64,000 nucleotides of DNA, taken from positions 1 through 64,000 of the forward strand of contig CAKZUQ010000001.1 in the NCBI GenBank assembly GCA_937923325.1, written 5' to 3'. Each line of letters opens with the position of its first letter. Within the stretch, counting starts at the first letter, position 1. Positions 43,578 through 53,194 of the stretch are shown here, one piece after another. The position numbers and the translations under genes are program-made. A model generated the notes under the pieces. The model was not told where the DNA came from. It worked only from the letters and a program-made list of their open reading frames with translations, and searched no databases. Source of the stretch: an uncultured Bacteriovoracaceae bacterium (GTDB taxonomy: Bacteria > Bdellovibrionota > Bacteriovoracia > Bacteriovoracales > Bacteriovoracaceae).

Positions 43578-45038
43578 TTAAATAAAAATCTCTATTTCTA
43601 GTAATAAATTTTTTATATCTGTTCTAAACTTTATGTTTGCATCCAAAGCATCAACAAGTGGTTTTATACTATTTAATTCTAACTGTGAACCTTTATCAAT
43701 ACCTTGTTTTTTTACAAACGGGTCTTTTAAAACAGAGACTTCATTATCAGTTAGATAACCAATACTATCATAGATTTGAATTCGGATTTTATCATCTTCA
43801 AGTCCAAAAGAAATTTTAAGCCAGGGAGAGAGCTCATTACTTAAGACATTTGAACGAAATGAAATAAGGTTAAATAATAATTGATAAATTTTTTCTTTTT
43901 GTATATCAAGGTTTTTATTACAATTATTTAAACTATAACTAATTGAAACACCTCGAGACTTAAAGATTTCTTCAATAGACCTCATCATCTCTTCAACTAC
44001 ATTTCCAAAATTTAATAATGTATAATCTTGAATCATAGATGAATTAGATAGTGCCCTAAGTCCTTTTGTAATCATAAAAATTCTGTTCAAAGTATTTACC
44101 TGGGAACTAAGTAACTCTTTTACATGATTATGGTTTAACTCATCATCTCTATCAATAAGTTTTAATATTCTTTTTGAACTTCCATAAACACTTGATAAAG
44201 GACTATTTATTTCATGTGCAACACCTGCTGCCATCTCACCAATAGCTGCAAACTTATTTGATTCCAAAAGCATTGCTGATCGTTCTTCTACTTTTTTCTC
44301 AAGGTCTCTATTGAGGATCTCTAACTCTTTTTGGGCTATTTTTCTTTTCGAGAATTCTTCTGTTAAATTTTTTTTCATAGAGTTTACAGACTCAACAAGA
44401 ATATCGATTTCATCATTATCAACATGAAGCACTTCGTTATCTCGAGCCAAATCTAACTCTCTTGAAGAAGTCATATTTTCTTCGGTTTGGAAAAAGTTTG
44501 TTATCGATTTTATATGCCTTGTTAATAAGTGTTTTATTAGAATTAATAAAAAGAAACCAAATAGAGTTATTCTAACAAGCTCAGCAAAAAAAGCTAAGAT
44601 CGCTTTATTAACGACTCTTTTTTGAACATTTTCAAGTGAAGCTTCAATATAGATATCTCCAATATGCTCAAATGAGTTTTCTCCAATTTTATACTTCAAA
44701 GGATATATTCTAGAAATTTTTTGTTTTTTAACTTTTGTTCCAACTTCAGAAACGATTTTATTTTTATCGCGAATTAGGACATATTCTATATCATCAAGTT
44801 GAATTAACCCTTTTAATGCAATTTCAATTTGAGTGTAATCTAAATTCCAAACACTATTGACTATACTATCTAAATTAGACTTATTTATTTCAGTTAATCT
44901 TTTAACAACCTGCTCTTTATCTTGAACATAATCTAGATAAATTGTAATTGATGAAAACAAAGAAGTTATCAGCATGCCAATAAGCACAACACAGAATAGT
45001 ACTTTAGTACTGATACTACTAAACAACTTAGATTTCAT
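43578..45038 (-). CDS. Membrane histidine kinase with degenerate ATP-binding domain
   Basis: 486 residues. TM1 (12-34), an extracytoplasmic sensor domain (35-145), TM2 (147-170), a HAMP-like linker and coiled coil (172-260), then the HisKA box with H275 in AAGVAHEINSP. The C-terminal HATPase region lacks the usual G1 DxGxG and G2 GTGLGL motifs (IQIYDSIGYL; QLELNSIKPL instead), so autophosphorylation is doubtful. It may act as a phosphatase or a scaffold for the paired receiver, or be phosphorylated in trans. AAGGAG precedes the ATG. Confidence 0.8.
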   Translation of the reverse strand: MKSKLFSSISTKVLFCVVLIGMLITSLFSSITIYLDYVQDKEQVVKRLTEINKSNLDSIVNSVWNLDYTQIEIALKGLIQLDDIEYVLIRDKNKIVSEVGTKVKKQKISRIYPLKYKIGENSFEHIGDIYIEASLENVQKRVVNKAILAFFAELVRITLFGFFLLILIKHLLTRHIKSITNFFQTEENMTSSRELDLARDNEVLHVDNDEIDILVESVNSMKKNLTEEFSKRKIAQKELEILNRDLEKKVEERSAMLLESNKFAAIGEMAAGVAHEINSPLSSVYGSSKRILKLIDRDDELNHNHVKELLSSQVNTLNRIFMITKGLRALSNSSMIQDYTLLNFGNVVEEMMRSIEEIFKSRGVSISYSLNNCNKNLDIQKEKIYQLLFNLISFRSNVLSNELSPWLKISFGLEDDKIRIQIYDSIGYLTDNEVSVLKDPFVKKQGIDKGSQLELNSIKPLVDALDANIKFRTDIKNLLLEIEIFI

Positions 45039-45054
45039 ATTTCTCCTTAATCTA

Positions 45055-45081
45055 TTATCGGCATTTTATTTATTCTGGTAA
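45055..45081 (-). promoter_or_regulatory. Candidate FliA-type promoter for the kinase-receiver operon
   Basis: GCCGATAA (45055-45062, minus strand) matches the sigma-28 -10 element exactly. The -35 is poor (TTAC at N15). The start would fall near 45047, leaving a very short leader with the AAGGAG site. Confidence 0.4.
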
Positions 45082-45110
45082 ATTAATTTATTAGAGTTGA
45101 TAATTAATTT

Positions 45111-45818
45111 ATGCTTAATTTAAAATACTTAAATATTGCCTTAATTACTATAGTATTCTCTTTATCAAGTAATCAAGTACTGGGTTCTGAGTATTTTCGT
45201 CCCTGCTTTAAAACAAAAAATAATTCGCTAGTTGCTCAAAATAAAATTAGTTTTATCAAAGCTCCTAACGATAAAATAAGAGTTGATAGAAATTGTCTAG
45301 AGATTTACACTACAGACTCAAGAAAAAGTCTTTACATAAAGTATTTAGAATTGAATTTCAAAGGACATTATATATTAAAAGAAGCACAGGTTTCCTCTGA
45401 GAGTTGTAGATTATTTCTTATAAAAAAAGTTCGATCCCAATTTAACAATGTTTTATTAGCTACATCTAAAGTGTCAAAGGCCAAAGCTATAAATCAAAAC
45501 AACTCAACTTCATCAATGACAACAATACTGATTCAAAACAACTACAAATCAAAGCTAACAATTGATAAGAATAATATATCTATTCATTGCTCTAAAACAA
45601 ATACTGGATACAATCTAGATATTGACTCACTTGATAAGGAGATCTCTTTTTCGACAAGCCTGTTTCTTCAATACGGAATGAGCTATTCACTAACTGAGGT
45701 GTTAAGAACGATAAATGACAAGAAAACTTCCCTTGGTAACAAGCGTGGAATTGGGTATACTACCTCCAAAGGTCAATCCAGTATAAGTTACACAATTAAG
45801 GCTGCAAATGAACTTTAG
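45111..45818 (+). CDS. Secreted hypothetical protein, first gene of an ECF sigma operon
   Basis: 235 residues; signal peptide to about residue 25. The mature part has few Cys, many Ser/Asn/Lys, and no known domain. It overlaps the ECF sigma gene by 11 bp, so the two are translationally coupled. That makes it a candidate envelope sensor or an effector of the sigma factor. Confidence 0.6.
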   Translation: MLNLKYLNIALITIVFSLSSNQVLGSEYFRPCFKTKNNSLVAQNKISFIKAPNDKIRVDRNCLEIYTTDSRKSLYIKYLELNFKGHYILKEAQVSSESCRLFLIKKVRSQFNNVLLATSKVSKAKAINQNNSTSSMTTILIQNNYKSKLTIDKNNISIHCSKTNTGYNLDIDSLDKEISFSTSLFLQYGMSYSLTEVLRTINDKKTSLGNKRGIGYTTSKGQSSISYTIKAANEL

Positions 45819-46380
45819 CTCTAAAGAGTTTATTCAGAAGTTAAGAAACAGGGACTCTCAAGCCATAGAAGCCTTGATTAACCAGTACCACGAAGCCTTA
45901 TACAAAGGTGCAATAAAGCAAGGATTAGCAGCGGATCAAGCAGAGGTTACTGTTCAAAATACTTGGGGTACATTTTTTGAACAAGTTGAGCGCTTCGAAG
46001 GTCGCTCTCATATCAGAACCTACCTATTTGGAATCATGTATAATAAAGCAAAAGAAACATTTAGAGAAAATAAAAAATATACCACTGATTATGACGAGTC
46101 TGCCCTTGAAAAGGTTTTTACCAAAGAAGGGGCTTATGTGACTGAACCAAAGTCACCTGACTCTTGGATGGAGTCTTCTGAATTTATTCAAATACTGACA
46201 AATGAACTCAATAAACTTCCTGAAAACCAAAGAATCGCATTTAGCCTAAAAGAGTTAGAGGGAGAGAGTTCTAAGGAAATTTGTAATATAATGGGTATTA
46301 GTAACACTAATTTAGGGGTACTAATTTATAGAGCAAAAAACAATCTAAGACTTGCACTAGAAAAGAGTTTGAACCAATGA
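45808..46380 (+). CDS. ECF-type RNA polymerase sigma factor
   Basis: 190 residues with sigma region 2 (about 12-80, ending FGIMYNKAKETFRENKK) and region 4 (about 125-185, LPENQRIAFSLKELEGESSKEICNIMG broken over the HTH). The layout is normal for extracytoplasmic-function sigmas of about 180 residues. It overlaps the secreted-protein gene upstream and the anti-sigma gene downstream (4 bp), so the three form one operon. Confidence 0.88.
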   Translation: MNFSSKEFIQKLRNRDSQAIEALINQYHEALYKGAIKQGLAADQAEVTVQNTWGTFFEQVERFEGRSHIRTYLFGIMYNKAKETFRENKKYTTDYDESALEKVFTKEGAYVTEPKSPDSWMESSEFIQILTNELNKLPENQRIAFSLKELEGESSKEICNIMGISNTNLGVLIYRAKNNLRLALEKSLNQ

Positions 46381-46682
46381 AAATAATTAGAAAAATTATC
46401 CATGATTTAATAGTAACTATAGTTCCTAAGTCTTTGAGAAGGAATATGCTTACCTGTGAACAAGTATCACATATTATTGCCCAAGATATTCAACTTTCGA
46501 AGTTTAAAACATTCAAATTACAAATGCACTTATTCATCTGCCAAAGCTGCTTGAACTATAAAAAGCAAATTCAAACTATAGATAAAGCTGCACAAAAACT
46601 AGGAACAGTTCAACTCACTAAAGAGCAAAAAGAGCAGATACTATCAAGTAAAAAACAAACTATAAACAAGTTCACAAACTGA
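46377..46682 (+). CDS. Zinc-binding (ZAS-type) anti-sigma factor
   Basis: 101 residues, no transmembrane helix. It has the HxxxCxxC zinc anti-sigma motif (HLFICQSC, about residues 51-58) after an N-terminal CEQVS. It overlaps the sigma gene by 4 bp. It should bind and silence the ECF sigma; a soluble ZAS protein suggests a cytoplasmic, possibly redox, signal. Confidence 0.8.
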   Translation: MKIIRKIIHDLIVTIVPKSLRRNMLTCEQVSHIIAQDIQLSKFKTFKLQMHLFICQSCLNYKKQIQTIDKAAQKLGTVQLTKEQKEQILSSKKQTINKFTN

Positions 46683-46792
46683 TTGACACCAAAGCCGCAC
46701 AATAAGCTGGAGCCAATATGCTCTGGTTCACAATAGCCATTGAACACTTTAGTTTCTCAATGTAATTTCAGCAACTTAATTAGTCGGATAAT

Positions 46793-46807
46793 TGGCACAG
46801 CCCTTGC
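46793..46807 (+). promoter_or_regulatory. Consensus sigma-54 (-24/-12) promoter
   Basis: TTGGCAC-N5-TTGCTT, with 12 bp between the GG and GC doublets, matches the RpoN consensus YTGGCAC-N5-TTGCW exactly. Transcription would start near 46819. No ORF of note starts within 290 bp, so it drives either a long leader or an RNA gene. Confidence 0.7.
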
Positions 46808-46818
46808 TTTATATAAAG

Positions 46819-47040
46819 TCAGAGCTGATGGAAAGATCTTTTTCCTACCAAATCGCCCACCTCAGATCAGTATTAAATAATACTTATCTCCCAACAAAAT
46901 CAGACACATATCTTGCTTTTCTCAGCTCTAAATATTTAGATACTAAAATCAATTTTATTTTGACTAAATAACTCGGTTCCAAAAAATCACTGATAACATT
47001 ACTACTAGAATTTTCTTCCACCCCTAATAGAGGGGCTTTA
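46819..47040 (+). ncRNA. Possible small RNA in the 428-bp gap 46683-47110
   Basis: The gap has no credible ORF. From the predicted sigma-54 start there are hairpins GGAAA/TTTCC (near 46830-46845), AGTATT-AAAT-AATACT (46869-46884) and CCCCT-AATAG-AGGGG (47021-47035) followed by CTTTA. The last could be a weak terminator, giving an RNA of about 220 nt. It could equally be the 5' leader of the 47111 gene. No known RNA family recognised. Confidence 0.3.
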
Positions 47041-47063
47041 GCTCGTTATATACTAACCGATAA
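47037..47063 (+). promoter_or_regulatory. Candidate FliA-type promoter for the metzincin-like gene
   Basis: ACCGATAA at 47056-47063 with TTTA 15 nt upstream. The start would be near 47072, 40 nt before the ATG. The -35 is only half matched. Confidence 0.4.
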
Positions 47064-47110
47064 CTCGTATATGCAAATAAAACAGCGAGAGACTAATCAA
47101 GGAAGAGATT

Positions 47111-47821
47111 ATGAAGACGAGAACGAAAAAGCACACAAAAAAATTAAGTAGACTATTATTCATTTCGGTTATGGCCTATAGTTGTAACGAAGGGACAATG
47201 TTAACACAGTCGTGTTCACTAGAATTTGATCAAGACATGGCAAAATATCAGGAACAAATAGCAAACGGAGAGATATCTTCAGATACCGCTGCTCCAATTG
47301 CTTGTGAAGTTTTGGATCAAGACCCAGAAGGCAATCTAACAGTTAATATTCAAATGCGAGACTTTAATGATGAACAAGAAGAGAAAATGCTTGTGGCTGT
47401 TGAGAAAATTAAAATTGTTATTAATAGTGTAGAGTTTAAACAAAGAGTTCTTAACCACACTTACAATCAAGAAAGAACATTTGTTGATAATAATGGATTA
47501 ACAAATGATGAGATTTATCAAAAAATAATGGAGGGTAAAGAGGATCTATTACCTGTGATTGATAATGAAATGGATGTAGATGTAACGATGTACTACAAAA
47601 GGTCCTCTACTGTTGGATACACGTATCCAGATACTACTAGAACATGGATAAACTCTAACTTTTTTAATGGTTACACTCATGGCCAAGTTGCTTCCAACGT
47701 TGTGCATGAATGGACCCATAAAATTGGATTTAGTCATGACTACAGACATAACGATGCAAGACCATATTCAGTTCCCTATGCTATTGGGAGTATAATCGAA
47801 GAGTTAGTAGACTCAATGTAG
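47111..47821 (+). CDS. Metzincin-like metallopeptidase lipoprotein
   Basis: 236 residues. Basic N-terminus, hydrophobic segment and a Cys25 after SVMAYS that could be a lipobox. The C-terminal motif HEWTHKIGFSH (199-209) is exactly HExxHxxGxxH, the zinc signature of metzincins. The protein is small and the Met-turn is not certain. It is probably an exported peptidase. AAGGAAG precedes the ATG. It ends at a strong shared terminator. Confidence 0.7.
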   Translation: MKTRTKKHTKKLSRLLFISVMAYSCNEGTMLTQSCSLEFDQDMAKYQEQIANGEISSDTAAPIACEVLDQDPEGNLTVNIQMRDFNDEQEEKMLVAVEKIKIVINSVEFKQRVLNHTYNQERTFVDNNGLTNDEIYQKIMEGKEDLLPVIDNEMDVDVTMYYKRSSTVGYTYPDTTRTWINSNFFNGYTHGQVASNVVHEWTHKIGFSHDYRHNDARPYSVPYAIGSIIEELVDSM

Positions 47822-47832
47822 ATAAACTTCAA

Positions 47833-47865
47833 AAAACAGGCTCTCAAGACTTGAGAGCCTGTTTT
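47833..47865. terminator. Bidirectional intrinsic terminator
   Basis: 15-bp stem AAAACAGGCTCTCAA / TTGAGAGCCTGTTTT with a 3-nt loop, T-rich on both sides. It ends the metzincin-like gene and the convergent small lipoprotein operon. Confidence 0.88.
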
Positions 47866-47874
47866 AATTTTCTA

Positions 47875-48003
47875 CTACTTAACGGTTCCAATAATTTGAC
47901 CAGAGCTTGAAGAGTCACTTGATCTATCTGTATCAATAACTTGGTCACACCCAACCAAGCTGAACGAGCTCAGAATAATACATATAATAACTAGTTTTTT
48001 CAT
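47875..48003 (-). CDS. 42-residue lipoprotein
   Basis: ATG 48003, stop TAG 47875. Signal MKKLVIICIILSSFSLVGC with the lipobox LVGC at 16-19, then a short Asp/Ser-rich mature peptide of 24 residues. AGGAG lies 5 nt before the ATG. It follows the 48012-48587 gene by 8 bp and ends just before a terminator, so it is the second gene of that operon. No family recognised. Confidence 0.7.
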   Translation of the reverse strand: MKKLVIICIILSSFSLVGCDQVIDTDRSSDSSSSGQIIGTVK

Positions 48004-48011
48004 ATATTCTC

Positions 48012-48587
48012 CTATTCTTCCACATCGATTTCTATTGTTGAATCATCGAGAACGATTTCATCCTCAGTTTCAACACCATCTACTTCGACATCTTCTTCGT
48101 CAGCTGTTACTTCAATTGCTTCTACAGCAATTTTACAACTTAAGCCTCTAACTTCAGCTGGAATGTTCAATGCATATTTTCCATCTACAACATCAACATA
48201 ACAGCTATACTCTACTTGAGCGTCTTCACACTCAAATGAAATTTTAACGCTTGCATCATCACTTTCTCCAGACTCTCCATCACAAAGTGAAACAATACTT
48301 TTCCCATCATCACCTCCACTTTCAAAGTGTTCTCTAAAGTCTTTAAATAAATTTTTCTTTGATGCATACCCCATAAATTTTTTTAAATGTGGAGCAGGCG
48401 GAAAAAAGAAACCTCCTTTTTTGAAACTTTGAAACTCTTCATCCAATGATGTCTCATCACTTCTCATCTTTCTAACTTTAGGAACATTATTTTCTTCTTC
48501 AACATCAATCTCTTCAGTGTGTCCCACTGAAACAGAAAAAGTGAACAATAATAACGAACATCCCCAAAGAGTTTTATTAACTAACAT
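48012..48587 (-). CDS. Secreted acidic protein
   Basis: 191 residues; signal peptide to about residue 23. The mature protein is strongly acidic, with a Glu/Asp/Val-rich tail (about 160-191), and has four Cys in the middle. A Ca2+- or cation-binding role is possible but not shown. GAGG precedes the ATG. A 7-bp inverted repeat CCAAGAA/TTCTTGG (48605-48624) lies in its leader. Confidence 0.65.
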   Translation of the reverse strand: MLVNKTLWGCSLLLFTFSVSVGHTEEIDVEEENNVPKVRKMRSDETSLDEEFQSFKKGGFFFPPAPHLKKFMGYASKKNLFKDFREHFESGGDDGKSIVSLCDGESGESDDASVKISFECEDAQVEYSCYVDVVDGKYALNIPAEVRGLSCKIAVEAIEVTADEEDVEVDGVETEDEIVLDDSTIEIDVEE

Positions 48588-48734
48588 ACAACCTCCTCAA
48601 AGACCCAAGAATTCATTTTCTTGGACTTCTAAGGATTTTATAAATTAAATGTTGCAAGATTGTGACAGAATATTTCTCGATAGTTGAAATCGAATAAAAA
48701 CGAATATTTAAGTGTAGATAAAATGACTATTTTT

Positions 48735-50057
48735 TTACGCTAGGCCTAATTCTCTAGTCATATTTTCAGTTTTATCTTTGTGAAGAATAACATTATCTTC
48801 AATTCTAATTCCACCAAACTTTTTAAACTCTTCAATACGAGACCAATTAAATGACTTCGAATTTTCTGAAGCCTTCACCTCATTAAGTAATGTATCTATA
48901 AAATATAAACCAGGCTCAACTGTATAAACCATTCTAGGTTCTAGAACACGTGTTGCTCTAAGAGTTGGGTAATTCTGAGACTTTTGTGCAACTGTTCCCT
49001 TATCATCTTCTAGATGAGCTCCAAGGTCATGAACTTGTAGACCTAAATGGTGACCTAATCCGTGAGGATAGAAAGGCTTAACAAGATCTTTTGCTAATAA
49101 CTCTTCTTTAGATAAACGAACAAAATCAAAATCAATTAAGACTTGAGCAATGGCCTCCAAAGACTGGTAATGAGCATGGGCATAACTTTTACCAAGCTCT
49201 AATGCTCCAACGAGTTTAATCTCATCCTCAGTCATTCTCTTAATAAGATCGGAGAATTCATTTTCATGATAAGAATATGTACGAGTGATATCTGAAGCAA
49301 AACCATTAAACCTTGCTCCAGCATCAATTAAAAATGAATGGGTTTCTTTATCACTGAACTTTGTTCTATCAAAATCATGGTAATGAAGAACTGCTGCATT
49401 TTTATTCATTCCCATAATATTTGAATATGGAAGTTCTTCTTGAGTGTGTGAAATTGCTCTTAAAAACTCTAAGTGTATTTCAAACTCACTACACCCAGCA
49501 AAGAAAGCTTTCTTAGCAGCCTCATGACCAATAACACCAAGTCTATTAGCTTCTCTTAGACAATCAAACTGGTAATCTGTTTTATAAGCTCTGTGGTAAT
49601 GAAGGTAATCCATTACAACCTTATCATTAATTTTTTCAAAGCCTAGCTCTTTTGCATCATCAGCGTACTCCCCTAGATAAACCGACTTAGATTTATCACT
49701 TGGTAAGAATTGATTTACTTCAGAAGCTGTAGCAAGTTTTACGAACTCAAACTCATCTACCCAGTAGTCAGTTGGATCAGCAGGAACCACATGCCAAAAG
49801 TCTACTGGTTGAAAGAAAACGAGTTTTGGTTTGTCACTTTTATTAACTACAATCCAACAATTTGGATTATTTGTGATTGGAACCCATTCTAAAAAAAGAG
49901 GATTAGCTTTAAACGGATAAGTCATATCATCTTGGAACATGTACTTTAACTTTCCAGAATGAATTACCATAGTTTCTAGCCCACTTCTTTCTAAAATAGT
50001 TCTAGCGTTTTCTAATTTTGTTTCAATATGAATTTTGTAATTTGCTGCTAAGTTCAT
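48735..50057 (-). CDS. pepQ: Xaa-Pro dipeptidase (M24 family)
   Basis: 440 residues from ATG 50057 (GGGAA upstream, 4 bp after the guaA stop); an in-frame start at 50135 would lie inside guaA. An N-terminal PepQ-type domain (YPFKANPLFLEWVP, PVDFWH) and a pita-bread catalytic domain follow with metal ligands in LIDAGARFNGFASDITRT, HGLGHHLGLQVHD, VYTVEPGLYF and GGIRIEDN. It hydrolyses Xaa-Pro dipeptides in the cytoplasm, useful for growth on imported peptides. Confidence 0.9.
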   Translation of the reverse strand: MNLAANYKIHIETKLENARTILERSGLETMVIHSGKLKYMFQDDMTYPFKANPLFLEWVPITNNPNCWIVVNKSDKPKLVFFQPVDFWHVVPADPTDYWVDEFEFVKLATASEVNQFLPSDKSKSVYLGEYADDAKELGFEKINDKVVMDYLHYHRAYKTDYQFDCLREANRLGVIGHEAAKKAFFAGCSEFEIHLEFLRAISHTQEELPYSNIMGMNKNAAVLHYHDFDRTKFSDKETHSFLIDAGARFNGFASDITRTYSYHENEFSDLIKRMTEDEIKLVGALELGKSYAHAHYQSLEAIAQVLIDFDFVRLSKEELLAKDLVKPFYPHGLGHHLGLQVHDLGAHLEDDKGTVAQKSQNYPTLRATRVLEPRMVYTVEPGLYFIDTLLNEVKASENSKSFNWSRIEEFKKFGGIRIEDNVILHKDKTENMTRELGLA

Positions 50058-50061
50058 TTTT

Positions 50062-51606
50062 TTATTCCCATTCAATTGTACCTGGAGGCTTACTTGTAAT
50101 GTCGTAAACGACCCTTGTGATTCCTTTGACTTCATTTGTAATTCTATTTGATACTTTTGACAAGAACTCGTGCGGCAGATCGGTCCAAGTAGCTGTCATT
50201 CCATCAGTTGAATTGACAATTCTTATACAAATAACTTCTTCATAAGCTCTAGAGTCACCTTTTACACCAACAGTTTTTACAGGTAATAAAACTGTGAATG
50301 CTTGCCAGCAAGCATCATATTGATTTTGAGACTTAAGTTCTTCAAATAATACTTGGTCTGACTCTTGCACTTTTCTAACTGACTCTCTAAAAATTTCACC
50401 TAGAACACGTACACCTATTCCTGGTCCAGGAAATGGATGACGATGAACCCATTCATGTTTAAGACTAACCGCCTCACCTAGTTGTCTTACCTCATCCTTA
50501 AACAAAAACTTTAAAGGCTCTAATAATTTTAATTTCATTCTTTCTGGTAAACCACCAACATTGTGATGAGACTTAATAGTTACAGACTTTCCACCTTTTT
50601 TATGTGGAGATATAGATTCAATAACATCAGGATATAAAGTCCCTTGAAGTAAGTATTCGAATTTAATTCCATGATCTGCTTCAAAGGCGTGAACCTTTTG
50701 TTCAAACACTTCTATAAAAGTTGTTCCTATAATTTTTCTTTTCTTCTCTGGCTCTGGTTCACCTTCCAGTTTTGTTAAAAACAACTCACTTGCATCAATG
50801 ATTTCAATATTAAGTGGAGTTTCTTTTTGAAGAGTTTCAATGTGATGAAGATCCTGTGGTCTTAAAAGCCCATTGTCCACAAAGAAACAATAGAGGTCAT
50901 CACCAAGCTCTTCATGAGCAACAGTCGCAGCAACTAATGAATCAACTCCACCAGAAAAAGCACATAATACTTTTTTACCTTTGACTTCTTTTATCTCAGC
51001 TCTGCACTGCTCAAGCATAACATCATCAGACCAGTTTGGAGTAACTTGTGCAATATCTTTAAAGAAGTGCTCTAGGATATCTTTACCATGCTCAGTATGA
51101 TTAACCTCTGGGTGAAATTGAAGTGCCATAATCTTTTTATCTGCGCACTCTACCCCTGATAGTAATCCGTTTTCAGACTTTAGAATAACAGTGAAGTCTT
51201 TAGGTGCTTGTGCCACATGATCAAAATGACTCATCCATACGTTTATTTTATTTGGCATTAATGGAAATGAGAAGCCATTTTCAGCATGAACTAATGCATG
51301 GCCATACTCACCTTGGTGTCCACGCTCAACAACTCCACCAAAGTATTGTGAAATAATTTGCATTCCATAACAAATTCCAAGAACTGGAAGTTTTGTATCA
51401 AAAATTACTGAATAATCAGAATCATCTTCAAAAACAGACTGTGGACCACCTGACAAAATAAAAGCTAGTGGTTTTTCATTATTTTTTAATTTTTCAACAA
51501 CAAGATCATAAGTAACAATAACACTTGAGTATCCTAGCTCTCGTGATTTTCTAGTAATTAATTGAGTGTACTGAGACCCAAAATCGACAATCCATACGTC
51601 GCTCAT
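50062..51606 (-). CDS. guaA: GMP synthase (glutamine-hydrolysing)
   Basis: 514 residues. A class I glutaminase domain (1-190) with nucleophile Cys in VLGICYGMQ and His/Glu in LQFHPEVNHTE; an ATP pyrophosphatase domain with the SGGVDS P-loop; and a C-terminal dimerisation domain ending in IEWE. It converts XMP to GMP. It lies 37 bp after guaB on the same strand. Confidence 0.97.
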   Translation of the reverse strand: MSDVWIVDFGSQYTQLITRKSRELGYSSVIVTYDLVVEKLKNNEKPLAFILSGGPQSVFEDDSDYSVIFDTKLPVLGICYGMQIISQYFGGVVERGHQGEYGHALVHAENGFSFPLMPNKINVWMSHFDHVAQAPKDFTVILKSENGLLSGVECADKKIMALQFHPEVNHTEHGKDILEHFFKDIAQVTPNWSDDVMLEQCRAEIKEVKGKKVLCAFSGGVDSLVAATVAHEELGDDLYCFFVDNGLLRPQDLHHIETLQKETPLNIEIIDASELFLTKLEGEPEPEKKRKIIGTTFIEVFEQKVHAFEADHGIKFEYLLQGTLYPDVIESISPHKKGGKSVTIKSHHNVGGLPERMKLKLLEPLKFLFKDEVRQLGEAVSLKHEWVHRHPFPGPGIGVRVLGEIFRESVRKVQESDQVLFEELKSQNQYDACWQAFTVLLPVKTVGVKGDSRAYEEVICIRIVNSTDGMTATWTDLPHEFLSKVSNRITNEVKGITRVVYDITSKPPGTIEWE

Positions 51607-51643
51607 TTTATAATCCTTTATTAAATATTTATTATTTTATATT

Positions 51644-53163
<1,520 letters not shown>

Positions 53164-53194
53164 AAAATCAGTCGTTTATATAGACGGAATGTAA

